DNA from: Gammaproteobacteria bacterium RIFCSPHIGHO2_12_FULL_37_14
GTDB lineage: Bacteria > Pseudomonadota > Gammaproteobacteria > DSM-16500
Direction: 5' to 3'
Assembly (NCBI GenBank): GCA_001801485.1
Contig: MGXV01000076.1
Span: 1-8,332, forward strand
DNA length: 8,332 nt
The notes under the pieces are model-generated. The model was not told the DNA's origin. It did not search any database and saw nothing but the letters and a program-made list of their open reading frames with translations. Shown here piece by piece: positions 1-6,234 of this stretch. The translations under genes were made by a program, and so were the position numbers. The stretch's first letter is position 1, and every line of letters begins with the position of its first letter.

Positions 1-1
1 A

Positions 2-118
2 CATTTATTCGGCTTATTTCACCAACGCAAGATGAACAACATCAATATTCAAGGTGTGTTATCTGACCAAAATGATATGAGTAACATTCAAGGTAAAAGT
101 TTACGAGGTTATATTTAA
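2..118 (+). CDS. 3' end of an unidentified plus-strand gene (partial)
   Basis: An open frame enters from the left edge and runs about 38 codons to a TAA at 116-118. The other two plus frames stop earlier (TGA near 33-35 and 64-66). The visible tail is polar and rich in Asn and Gln (for example NNINIQGVLSDQND) and ends in SLRGYI. It shows no domain, signal or membrane segment that I recognise. Support for coding is positional: the frame ends 44 nt before a strong hairpin terminator shared with the convergent groEL gene, as expected for a gene ending here. The product is unknown. With so little sequence, a chance open frame cannot be excluded. Confidence 0.4.
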   Translation, partial: HLFGLFHQRKMNNINIQGVLSDQNDMSNIQGKSLRGYI

Positions 119-159
119 CTAACGAAAACGTTCACTATTCAAGCAGCTTTGTAAAAGGT

Positions 160-191
160 AAAAAAAACCCCCGCATACGCGAGGGTTTTTT
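160..191 (-). terminator. Intrinsic terminator of groESL, possibly bidirectional
   Basis: The stem pairs 162-174 with 179-191 around the 4-base loop at 175-178. In the minus-strand RNA the core is CCCTCGC / GCGGGGG with one U-G wobble, extended by six A-U pairs, and it runs into an eight-base U tract (A run at 160-167 on the plus strand). It begins 20 nt after the groEL stop codon. Read on the plus strand the wobble becomes a C-A mismatch, but the hairpin is still followed by six T residues. It can therefore also end the convergent gene at the left edge, with the groEL direction the stronger. Confidence 0.9.
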
Positions 192-211
192 ATATGATGC
201 TAGATTGAAGC

Positions 212-1864
212 TTACATCATTCCATCCATTCCACCCATGCCGCCCATACCACCACCATGGCCACCGGCACCCATTGGAGATTCTTCCTTAGGTAGTTCGG
301 TTACCATACATTCGGTAGTAATCATTAAGCCAGCAACAGATGCTGCTTGTTGTAATGCAGTACGCGTTACTTTGGTAGGATCCAAAATACCCATATCCAG
401 CATGTCACCATATTGGCCAGTTGCGGCATTAAAGCCAAAATTACCTTTGCCTTCAAGTACTTTATTGAGGACAACGGAAGCTTCGTAACCAGCATTCGTG
501 ACGATTTGGCGTAATGGAGCTTCTAGTGCGCGACCAACTAGTTGAATACCAACGGATTGAGCTTCGTTATCTCCTTTAGCGGTTTTCAAGATTTGCATGA
601 CGCGAATCAAGGCTACACCACCACCAGGAACAACGCCTTCTTCAACCGCTGCACGAGTTGCATGCAATGCATCTTCAACACGGGCTTTCTTTTCTTTCAT
701 TTCGATTTCAGAAGCAGCACCTACTTTGATAACGGCTACACCACCTGCAAGTTTAGCAACACGTTCTTGCAATTTCTCACGATCGTAGTCAGAACTAGTA
801 TCGCCAACACGAGCGCGTAATTGTTGAATACGATCTTGGATATCACGTTTGTCACCGGAACCATCAATGATAGTCGTATTATCTTTGGTGATATGAACAC
901 GTTTAGCTGAGCCCAAGTCTTTCAAAACGGTGGATTCAAGTGTACGGCCTACTTCTTCAGCAATGACTTGTGCTTTAGTAAGAATAGCAACATCTTGCAA
1001 CATTTCCTTACGACGATCGCCAAATCCAGGCGCTTTGACAGCACAAACTTTGACAATGCCACGCATATGATTAACGACGAGTGTTGCTAGTGCTTCACCT
1101 TCCACATCTTCAGCAATAATGATTAATGGACGACCAGATTTTGCTACGGCTTCTAATACTGGCAATAAATCACGAATAGACGAAATTTTCTTGTCAGTAA
1201 TTAAAAGATAAGGATTATCTAATTCAACAGACATATTTTGTTGATTGGTAATGAAGTAAGGTGATAAGTAACCACGATCAAACTGCATACCTTCAACTAC
1301 ATCCAGTTCATTCTCTAAGCCGGATCCTTCTTCAACAGTAATGACACCTTCTTTACCCACTTTGGCCATCGCATCAGCAATAATACGACCAATTGCTTCG
1401 TCGGAATTGGCTGAAATAGTACCTACTTGAGCGATTGCTTTGTCATCTTTGCATGGTACAGAAAGCTTTTTCAATTGCTCAACAGCATGAATAACAGCTT
1501 TATCAATACCACGTTTCAAATCCATAGGATCATAACCAGCAACGACCAGTTTCAATCCTTCTGCGAAGATTTGTCGACCTAGTACGGTTGCTGTTGTTGT
1601 ACCATCACCTGCTTCATCAGAAGTATGAGAAGCCACTTCTTTCAGCATCTGTGCGCCCATATTCTTGAATTTATCTTTAAATTCAATTTCTTTGGCAACA
1701 GTCACGCCGTCTTTGGTAACCAGTGGAGCACCGAAGGATTTATCGATAACAACATTTCGGCCTCGTGGCCCCATCGTAATTTGTACTGCATCAGCAAGTT
1801 CTCTTACTCCTGCTAGCATTAATTGGCGAGCGTCTTCACTAAAACGCAATTCTTTAGCAGCCAT
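212..1864 (-). CDS. groEL: Chaperonin GroEL (Hsp60, 60 kDa)
   Basis: Subunit of the cytosolic double-ring ATP-driven folding chamber that works with GroES on non-native proteins. The 550-residue length matches the family (about 548). Key residues sit at E. coli positions: the ATP-binding DGTTT starts at Asp87, and the hydrolytic Asp398 lies in [17 protein letters not shown], followed by PGGG. The first glycine-rich element reads TMGPRGR instead of the common bacterial TLGPKGR, a conservative change. The C-terminus is the usual flexible Gly/Met tail, here with one His and one Asp. The ATG is preceded by AGAGGAA at a good distance. It follows groES by 36 nt and is read from the same sigma-32 promoter. 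In Legionella and Coxiella relatives this protein (HtpB) is also a major antigen, but nothing here tests that. Confidence 0.98.
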   Translation of the reverse strand: MAAKELRFSEDARQLMLAGVRELADAVQITMGPRGRNVVIDKSFGAPLVTKDGVTVAKEIEFKDKFKNMGAQMLKEVASHTSDEAGDGTTTATVLGRQIFAEGLKLVVAGYDPMDLKRGIDKAVIHAVEQLKKLSVPCKDDKAIAQVGTISANSDEAIGRIIADAMAKVGKEGVITVEEGSGLENELDVVEGMQFDRGYLSPYFITNQQNMSVELDNPYLLITDKKISSIRDLLPVLEAVAKSGRPLIIIAEDVEGEALATLVVNHMRGIVKVCAVKAPGFGDRRKEMLQDVAILTKAQVIAEEVGRTLESTVLKDLGSAKRVHITKDNTTIIDGSGDKRDIQDRIQQLRARVGDTSSDYDREKLQERVAKLAGGVAVIKVGAASEIEMKEKKARVEDALHATRAAVEEGVVPGGGVALIRVMQILKTAKGDNEAQSVGIQLVGRALEAPLRQIVTNAGYEASVVLNKVLEGKGNFGFNAATGQYGDMLDMGILDPTKVTRTALQQAASVAGLMITTECMVTELPKEESPMGAGGHGGGMGGMGGMDGMM

Positions 1865-1900
1865 AATAATTTCCTCTTTATTTGGTTAAAAAAAATCAGT

Positions 1901-2203
1901 TTACTCGATGACACCCATAACATCTTCTTCACGCATGACAAGGTATTCTTTATCACCAATCTTGATACTGGTTCCAGCATATTTGCCAAACAATACCTTA
2001 TCACCAACTTTAATTTGTAGTGGCTGTAATTTGCCATCAATGTATTTGCCATTGCCAGCAAAAGCAATAATCCCTTCCATAGGTTTATCTTTGTCGGCAG
2101 AATCAGGTAGTACGATACCACCGGCTGTTTTTGTTTCCATTTCCTTTGCTTCAACAGCGACCCGATCAGCTAATAGGCGGATCTTCGGAGTAATTTTGGA
2201 CAT
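1901..2203 (-). CDS. groES: Co-chaperonin GroES (Hsp10)
   Basis: Forms the heptameric lid that closes the GroEL cavity. With the ATG at 2203 the protein is 100 residues, slightly longer than the usual 94-97. It has the N-terminal [10 protein letters not shown] strand, the mobile loop around residues 21-33 ([11 protein letters not shown]) whose IVL triplet contacts GroEL, the [11 protein letters not shown] core, and the final EEDVMGVIE. An in-frame TTG two codons upstream could extend the N-terminus (M-I-M), but it lies only 2 nt from the AAGGAG ribosome binding site at 2211-2217. The ATG at 2203 has 8 nt spacing, so it is chosen. It is the first gene of the heat-shock operon, 36 nt ahead of groEL. 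Confidence 0.97.
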   Translation of the reverse strand: MSKITPKIRLLADRVAVEAKEMETKTAGGIVLPDSADKDKPMEGIIAFAGNGKYIDGKLQPLQIKVGDKVLFGKYAGTSIKIGDKEYLVMREEDVMGVIE

Positions 2204-2239
2204 AATCAACTCTCCTTTATATATAAAAAATTAAGACAA

Positions 2240-2303
2240 TACGCATTCTCTGATAACAACATGTTACAAGAGGGGTCCCAAATTTAATCTAAGGGACGGC
2301 GTA
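2240..2303 (-). promoter_or_regulatory. Possible branched RNA structure at the 5' end of the groES leader
   Basis: Three short helices nest together in the minus-strand RNA. An outer UACGC/GCGUA pair joins 2299-2303 to 2240-2244. Inside it are GUCCC/GGGAC (2293-2297 with 2275-2279) and UAACA/UGUUA (2262-2266 with 2254-2258, 3-nt loop). The outer helix begins at the predicted transcription start, so the mRNA would open with a three-way junction. The ribosome binding site at 2211-2217 lies outside it. Each helix is only 5 bp, so it may be chance. A 5' stabilising structure is the simplest reading if it is real. Confidence 0.3.
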
Positions 2304-2309
2304 AGTCAT

Positions 2310-2342
2310 ATATAGGGACGATAACTGACTCTTCAAGGGGGC
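2310..2342 (-). promoter_or_regulatory. Sigma-32 (RpoH) heat-shock promoter of groESL
   Basis: On the minus strand the -35 element reads GCCCCCTTGAAG (2342-2331), containing the consensus CTTGAA. It is followed after 13 nt by CCCTATAT (2317-2310), close to the -10 consensus CCCCATNT. Both elements and the spacing match the known E. coli groE promoter architecture. The predicted transcription start is near 2302, giving a leader of about 100 nt before the groES ATG. No CIRCE-type inverted repeat (HrcA operator) is visible, so control appears to be by RpoH. Confidence 0.88.
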
Positions 2343-2463
2343 AAAAAAAAGAATTTACAAGGTACACAAGGATTTTTCTCTTAGAGTGAATTTTAATAGG
2401 AAAGAACAATATTTTTTTAAGCTGCCTATGAATGATTGGGAGGCTAAATAATTACCAATAAAA

Positions 2464-2496
2464 TGGTAAAAAATTGACCATCAACCTGGGAGTTGA
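2464..2496 (-). terminator. Weak candidate terminator after the toxin gene
   Basis: Downstream of the toxin stop the minus strand can form TTGA-TGG-TCAA (2484-2474), extendable by G-U pairs, followed at once by six T residues (A run 2468-2473). An alternative stem TCAAC/GTTGA (2496-2492 with 2485-2481) competes with it. Stems are short and AT-rich, so efficiency would be low and some read-through toward groES is likely. Confidence 0.28.
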
Positions 2497-2508
2497 AAGC
2501 ATCTTCTG

Positions 2509-2745
2509 TTATTTAATTAATAATATTAAAACTTCTTGCTCTTCAATTTTGAAAATTAAGCGAAGATGATTCATATCTTGGCTATACAGCCCTGTCATAC
2601 CATCAATTTTTTTTACACCAGGCGGGCGAGGGTTCACAGCTAAAGCTTCGATTAATTTAAATAACATAATTTGGTATTTCTTTGGCAGAGAAATAAATTG
2701 CTTTTTTGCTGTAGGCGCAATTTTAATATGATAAGGAGTCGTCAC
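2509..2745 (-). CDS. RelE/ParE-family toxin, C-terminally truncated
   Basis: A 78-residue protein of the RelE/ParE fold. RelE members cut mRNA in the ribosome and ParE members act on gyrase. The N-terminal half is typical (IAPTAKKQFISLPK, then a helix and ALAVNPRPPGVKKIDG), and so is the strand ending HLRLIFKIEEQEVLILLIK. Family members usually continue for about 8-10 residues with a GHRxxVY-like end that supplies the late Arg and Tyr of RelE-type active sites. Here a TAA follows LLIK directly and that motif is missing. The segment that usually reads YRxRxGxYR is also altered to YSQDMNHLR. The start is GTG, the only start after an in-frame TGA, 7 nt past the antitoxin stop and without a strong Shine-Dalgarno, so translation is probably coupled. 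The toxin is probably weakened or inactive. Confidence 0.8.
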   Translation of the reverse strand: MTTPYHIKIAPTAKKQFISLPKKYQIMLFKLIEALAVNPRPPGVKKIDGMTGLYSQDMNHLRLIFKIEEQEVLILLIK

Positions 2746-2752
2746 GATGTAC

Positions 2753-3010
2753 TTAGCTCATTTCTTCTTTTAAATTCTCTAATGAAGTGGTGCCTTGTTG
2801 TCTCGCTTCTTTCAGTGCTTCCACTGCTTCATCGAGATCGCTTCTATTTTTTGATGCTTGCAACAATAGAAGATCTTCCAAAGGAATAATGGCTGCAACT
2901 TCTTTTTCACGGCGTGTCAAAATGATTCTTTCTTTGTGATGAGAAACTCGATTAATGAGTTCTGAAAACTCTTCTTTTGCATCAGCCGTACTGACATAGG
3001 TTGTTGTCAT
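2753..3010 (-). CDS. Phd/YefM-family antitoxin
   Basis: An 85-residue antitoxin that would bind and neutralise the RelE-like protein encoded 7 nt downstream and repress the shared promoter. The N-terminal DNA-binding half has the family pattern: STADAKEEFSELINRV (about 7-22), then a strand ERIILTRREKEVAAIIPLEDL (about 27-47). The C-terminal half is a charged helix (EAVEALKEARQQG) of the kind that wraps around the toxin. The full family length is present and there is no sign of decay. The ATG has AAGGAA at 5 nt spacing. It begins 13 nt after the aldolase stop, so it may be co-transcribed with that gene as well as from its own promoter inside the aldolase 3' end. Confidence 0.88.
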   Translation of the reverse strand: MTTTYVSTADAKEEFSELINRVSHHKERIILTRREKEVAAIIPLEDLLLLQASKNRSDLDEAVEALKEARQQGTTSLENLKEEMS

Positions 3011-3022
3011 AACCGTTCCTTA

Positions 3023-3055
3023 GTTACGAATTGCTAACAAGAAGCATGTCTTCTT
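3023..3055. promoter_or_regulatory. Candidate operator of the toxin-antitoxin pair (two adjacent palindromes)
   Basis: Two inverted repeats lie side by side just upstream of the antitoxin. GTTACGAATTGCTAAC (3023-3038) is a 16-bp palindrome matching at 12 positions, and AAGAAG-CATGT-CTTCTT (3039-3055) has perfect 6-bp arms. Phd/YefM-type antitoxins commonly autoregulate through paired palindromes immediately before their gene. Here they overlap the last codons of the aldolase, and no clear -10/-35 could be assigned, so the role is inferred from position only. Confidence 0.3.
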
Positions 3056-4067
3056 TTTCCATTGCTTCAGAGTATTTGCCCATAGAGGCCAAGCTATTTA
3101 GCTTAGCACGTTTGTAAAAAGCTTGTTGAGCGGCAGGAATATTTTTAGCTTGGCCTTGCCAAATTTTCATGCAGTAATCTTGTAGGGCACGAGCATAAGA
3201 AAAACTGACATTCCATGGGAGAGAACCTAGTTGATTCATCGCATTAAGATGTGCAGTTGCTTGTTCAGATGTTTGACCGCCTGATAAAAAGTTAATAGTA
3301 GGAACAGCAGCGGGTACGGTACGTCGCAGAATGCGCATAGTGGCTTTGGCTACATCCATCACACTTGCTTTTTGTGAACATGTTTTACCACTAATTACCA
3401 TACTAGGTTTTAACACTATATATTCTAATTTTACGTGGTGACGATAGAGTGCATTAAATACAGCATGAAAAACTGGCTCAGAAATTTCTTCACATCGTTC
3501 TAGAGTATGCTCTCCATCAATTAATACTTCAGGTTCGACAATAGGTACAATGCCTTGATGTTGGCAGATGGCTGCATAACGCGCTAATACTTCAGCATTG
3601 GTTTGGATAGCTAATAGACTAGGTGTGTGATCAGAAATAGCATAAACTGCACGCCATTTAGCAAAACAGGCGCCCTTGGATTTATATTCTATTAAGCGTT
3701 CAGGCAAGCCATCCAATCCTTGAGTAACATTTTCATTAATTGAATTAGCAAGCGGTACCAAACCTTTATCTACTTTAATGCCGGGTAATACACCATCTTT
3801 TTTTAACATCTCAGGAAAAGATATACCATTGCTCGTTTTTTGATTTAATGTTTCTTCAAATAAAATGACACCAGCAATAAACTGATTAAAATCAGGGGTT
3901 GTCATTAGTGTTTCTCGATAGATGCGGCGCGTATCTTCCGTGCATTCTATTCCTATGGTTTGAAAACGCTTAGTGATAGTGGGAGTGCTTTCATCAGCTG
4001 CTAAAATTCCTTTGCCTTTAGCGGTGAGTTTGCTAATGGTTAATTCTAATTCTTTAATAGTAGACAT
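3024..4067 (-). CDS. Class I fructose-bisphosphate aldolase (eukaryote type)
   Basis: Cytosolic glycolytic and gluconeogenic enzyme that reversibly cleaves fructose 1,6-bisphosphate to dihydroxyacetone phosphate and glyceraldehyde 3-phosphate through a Schiff base, without metal. The 347 residues align along their length with the animal/plant-type family. Landmarks are LAADES with Asp25, GIKVDKG with Lys98 and Lys101, CFAKWRAV with Lys137 and Arg139, PIVEPE with Glu178 and Glu180, the Schiff-base Lys220 in VLKPSMV, LSGGQTSEQAT, and FSYARALQ. The C-terminus reads VSNS and lacks the terminal Tyr of the animal and plant enzymes. AAGGAG lies 7 nt before the ATG. The 149-nt gap upstream should carry its promoter, but I could not assign one. 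Two toxin-antitoxin genes follow after 13 nt. Confidence 0.95.
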   Translation of the reverse strand: MSTIKELELTISKLTAKGKGILAADESTPTITKRFQTIGIECTEDTRRIYRETLMTTPDFNQFIAGVILFEETLNQKTSNGISFPEMLKKDGVLPGIKVDKGLVPLANSINENVTQGLDGLPERLIEYKSKGACFAKWRAVYAISDHTPSLLAIQTNAEVLARYAAICQHQGIVPIVEPEVLIDGEHTLERCEEISEPVFHAVFNALYRHHVKLEYIVLKPSMVISGKTCSQKASVMDVAKATMRILRRTVPAAVPTINFLSGGQTSEQATAHLNAMNQLGSLPWNVSFSYARALQDYCMKIWQGQAKNIPAAQQAFYKRAKLNSLASMGKYSEAMEKEDMLLVSNS

Positions 4068-4216
4068 GGTGATCTCCTTGAAATCGTATATTTATGGCGC
4101 AAACGATAGCATAAAAAGTTTAAGGAATCGATAGCCTCAATCTGCTTGAATTTTAAACATTTTCTCCCGAAAGAATTTTATAGTCGAGATAAAGTTAAGT
4201 TTTATTAATAGATTAG

Positions 4217-5719
4217 TTAATAAGCTTCTGCAAACACTACTGGTTGGGCACTAGGTTCGCCAGTAAAGATGCATTTACCAGGATTGGCTTTGTGGGCGAA
4301 AGGCATGCAGCGAATAGTAACGCTCAATTCCGCTTTTATTTTTGCTTCAATTGCAGGATCGCCATTCCAATGCGCATAAGCAAACCCGCCATCATTTTTG
4401 AAATATTCATAAAAATCATTTTGATTGTTAATGATCATGCTGTGTTGCTTTTGTCGCTCACGCGCGCGATGTAATAAATTGGTTTGCATCTCATCGAGCT
4501 CTTTTACCACAATAGCTAAAAATTCTTGTTGCGAAATAGATTGGCGGTCTTTGTATTCTTTATCGCGGCGTCCCATGAAAACAGTCTGATTAGTACATTC
4601 TTTGTTACCAATTTCTAAGCGGATAGGAATACCTTTCTTTACCCATTGCCATGCTTTTTCGCCACCTGGCAGTTCTCGCGTATCCATTTCAACCACTAAG
4701 CGACGATGATGATAGACAATTTTACCTACTGCCTCGCGCAATTTATTACAATAATTCATAATCAGTTCACGATCTTCTTCTTTGTGAATGATTGGTAAGA
4801 TAACAACATGCGCAGGCGCAAGCTTGGGTGGCAACACTAATCCATTGTCATCACTATGCGTCATGATGAGTCCGCCAATTAAACGAGTAGAGCTGCCCCA
4901 AGAAGTTGTCCAAACAAATTCTTCTTTGCCTTCTTTACTTAAATATTTAATATTAAATCCACGAGAAAAATGTTGCCCTAAAAAATGGGATGTTCCTGCT
5001 TGTAAGGCTTTATTATCTTGCATCATGGCTTCAATACAATAGGTATTCACTGCTCCAGGAAAACGTTCACTTGCCGTTTTTTCACCCTGGATGACGGGCA
5101 TAGCCATGTGATTCTCAGCGAATTGAGCGTATATATCGAGCATTTTTAAAGATTCTTGCATCGCTTCTTCACTGCTTGCATGTGCCGTATGACCTTCTTG
5201 CCATAAAAATTCGGTGGTGCGTAAAAATAAACGTGTGCGCATTTCCCAACGCACGATATTTGCCCATTGATTCATTAGTAATGGCAAATCTCGGTATGAT
5301 TGTATCCAGCGTGAAAAAGCATCGCCAATAATGGTTTCTGACGTAGGGCGAATAATATAAGGCTCTTCTAAGGGGCTTGCTGGAACCAATACGCCTTCTG
5401 CATTTTTGGCTAGTCGATGATGAGTCACGACGGCGCATTCTTTGGCGAAGCCTTCAATATGATCAGCTTCTTTTTGCATAAAACTGAGTGGAATGAGTAA
5501 AGGGGAATAGAAATTTTTATGTCCAGTTTCTTTGAACGCCTCATCCAGTATGCGTTGCATATTTTCCCAAATAGCATAACCCCATGGTTTAATAATCATG
5601 CATCCTCGTACGGAGGATATTTCAGCAAGATCAGCCGCCTTAATGACTTGCTGATACCATTCTGAATAATTATCTGCTCGTGTTGGTGTAATAGCCGTTT
5701 TTATTTTATTTGCATTCAT
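4217..5719 (-). CDS. proS: Prolyl-tRNA synthetase, archaeal/eukaryote type
   Basis: Charges tRNA-Pro with proline in the cytosol. At 500 residues it has the architecture of the archaeal/eukaryotic group, not the usual bacterial one of about 570 residues: there is no editing insertion between motifs 2 and 3, and there is an extra C-terminal domain. Seen in order: SSVRGCMIIKPWGYAIWENMQ (about 35-55, motif 1 region), RPTSETII (124-131), motif 2 RWEMRTR to RTTEFLWQEGHTAH (157-180), motif 3 SWGSSTRLIGG (273-283), the anticodon-binding domain (about 300-410), and a C-terminal domain ending in the invariant Tyr. Of the four zinc cysteines known in Thermus-type enzymes, only that in GKCIF clearly remains. 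Its ATG overlaps the end of bcp by 14 nt, with a GGAG site inside bcp. Without the insertion, misformed Ala-tRNA-Pro would need a separate editing protein. Confidence 0.95.
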   Translation of the reverse strand: MNANKIKTAITPTRADNYSEWYQQVIKAADLAEISSVRGCMIIKPWGYAIWENMQRILDEAFKETGHKNFYSPLLIPLSFMQKEADHIEGFAKECAVVTHHRLAKNAEGVLVPASPLEEPYIIRPTSETIIGDAFSRWIQSYRDLPLLMNQWANIVRWEMRTRLFLRTTEFLWQEGHTAHASSEEAMQESLKMLDIYAQFAENHMAMPVIQGEKTASERFPGAVNTYCIEAMMQDNKALQAGTSHFLGQHFSRGFNIKYLSKEGKEEFVWTTSWGSSTRLIGGLIMTHSDDNGLVLPPKLAPAHVVILPIIHKEEDRELIMNYCNKLREAVGKIVYHHRRLVVEMDTRELPGGEKAWQWVKKGIPIRLEIGNKECTNQTVFMGRRDKEYKDRQSISQQEFLAIVVKELDEMQTNLLHRARERQKQHSMIINNQNDFYEYFKNDGGFAYAHWNGDPAIEAKIKAELSVTIRCMPFAHKANPGKCIFTGEPSAQPVVFAEAY

Positions 5720-6164
5720 TTAAAATATGCTCCACATGACCAGGAACTTTTACTTTTCGCCAAACAGCACGAACCAATCCTTTTTCATCGATTAGGAAAG
5801 TCGAACGCTGAATACCTAAAAATGTTTTGCCAAATAAACTTTTTTTGTTAATGACACCATATGCTTGACAAACATCGGCATTGGCATCGACTAGTAATGT
5901 GAAAGGAAGTGAATATTTTTCTTTAAATTTAGTATGAGTTTTAACATTATCTTTAGAAATACCAAAGACTTCAATGCCTTGTGATTTAAACTGAGTAAAA
6001 TGATCACGAAAATCACAAGCTTGTTTTGTACATCCTGGGGTATTATCTTTGGGATAAAAATATAAAATAACTTTTTTTCCACGCAGAGCACTTAATTTGA
6101 CTGGTTTTTCTTCTTCTGTGGGTAAAATGAAATCCGGAGCAATATCGCCGACTTTAAGAGACAT
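5706..6164 (-). CDS. bcp: Thiol peroxidase of the BCP/PrxQ peroxiredoxin family
   Basis: Cytosolic thioredoxin-dependent peroxidase that reduces hydrogen peroxide and organic hydroperoxides. The 152 residues match the family. The thioredoxin-like fold contains YPKDNTPGCTKQAC, with the peroxidatic Cys45 and the resolving Cys50 five residues later. This spacing is typical of BCP enzymes that form an intramolecular disulphide. QRSTFLID carries the conserved Arg119. The start is the ATG at 6164, preceded by an excellent GGAGG at 7 nt spacing. That site is complementary to a stretch 32 nt upstream of it, so translation may be regulated. The 3' end overlaps proS by 14 nt, implying translational coupling. 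Confidence 0.95.
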   Translation of the reverse strand: MSLKVGDIAPDFILPTEEEKPVKLSALRGKKVILYFYPKDNTPGCTKQACDFRDHFTQFKSQGIEVFGISKDNVKTHTKFKEKYSLPFTLLVDANADVCQAYGVINKKSLFGKTFLGIQRSTFLIDEKGLVRAVWRKVKVPGHVEHILNECK

Positions 6165-6170
6165 AACATT

Positions 6171-6213
6171 ACCTCCAATGGATTAAGTCGGTAAGGATAT
6201 CACCATCGGAGGT
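6171..6213 (-). promoter_or_regulatory. Hairpin sequestering the bcp ribosome binding site
   Basis: In the minus-strand RNA, ACCUCCGAUGG (6213-6203) pairs with CCAUUGGAGGU (6181-6171) over 11 bp: six G-C, four A-U and one G-U. The loop is 21 nt. The 3' arm contains the entire GGAGGU Shine-Dalgarno of bcp and ends 6 nt before its ATG. The single non-Watson-Crick position is a G-U in the bcp-sense RNA but an A-C mismatch in the opposite strand, which favours a function in the bcp transcript. This resembles a translational off-switch (thermosensor, protein-responsive or small-RNA-controlled). It matches no named riboswitch that I recognise. Confidence 0.55.
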
Positions 6214-6234
6214 TTTGGAAAAGTTTGTCTGCTT

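Larger units (their letters stand above)
2204..2508. other. Non-coding stretch between the toxin gene and groES
   Basis: These 305 bases hold no credible gene on either strand. From the groES side they contain the groES ribosome binding site (2211-2217), a leader with a possible fold (2240-2303) and the sigma-32 promoter (2310-2342). Beyond that, 2343-2460 is AT-rich with homopolymer runs and no recognised element. Small inverted repeats at 2452-2496 may end transcription from the toxin gene. No second, sigma-70 promoter for groES could be called with confidence. Confidence 0.6.

Noticed and set aside
237..820. Plus-strand open frames of 83, 92 and 63 codons opposite groEL
   Set aside because: They are antisense to conserved GroEL codons and have Pro/Ser- or Phe-rich shadow composition.
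1882..1897. Run of eight T residues on the minus strand between groES and groEL, as a possible terminator
   Set aside because: No stem precedes it and the two genes are a classical operon. It is treated as ordinary AT-rich spacer.
1819..2154. Minus-strand 111-codon open frame overlapping groES and the groEL start
   Set aside because: It is out of frame with two certain genes, has no ribosome binding site or recognisable composition, and is a frame shadow.
2204..2209. TTG start at 2209 for groES, adding two residues
   Set aside because: It is only 2 nt from the Shine-Dalgarno. The ATG at 2203 has normal spacing and gives the expected N-terminus.
2204..2508. CIRCE/HrcA operator upstream of groES
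   Set aside because: No TTAGCACTC-N9-GAGTGCTAA-like repeat is present. The sigma-32 promoter explains the regulation.
4068..4216. Possible sigma-70 promoter for the aldolase (TATAAA and TATGCT boxes on the minus strand)
   Set aside because: No -35 hexamer at acceptable spacing could be paired with either box.
4202..4223. Inverted repeat TTATTAA/TTAATAA at the proS stop codon
   Set aside because: All A-T, 7 bp, with no following U tract in the proS direction. It is too weak to call a terminator.
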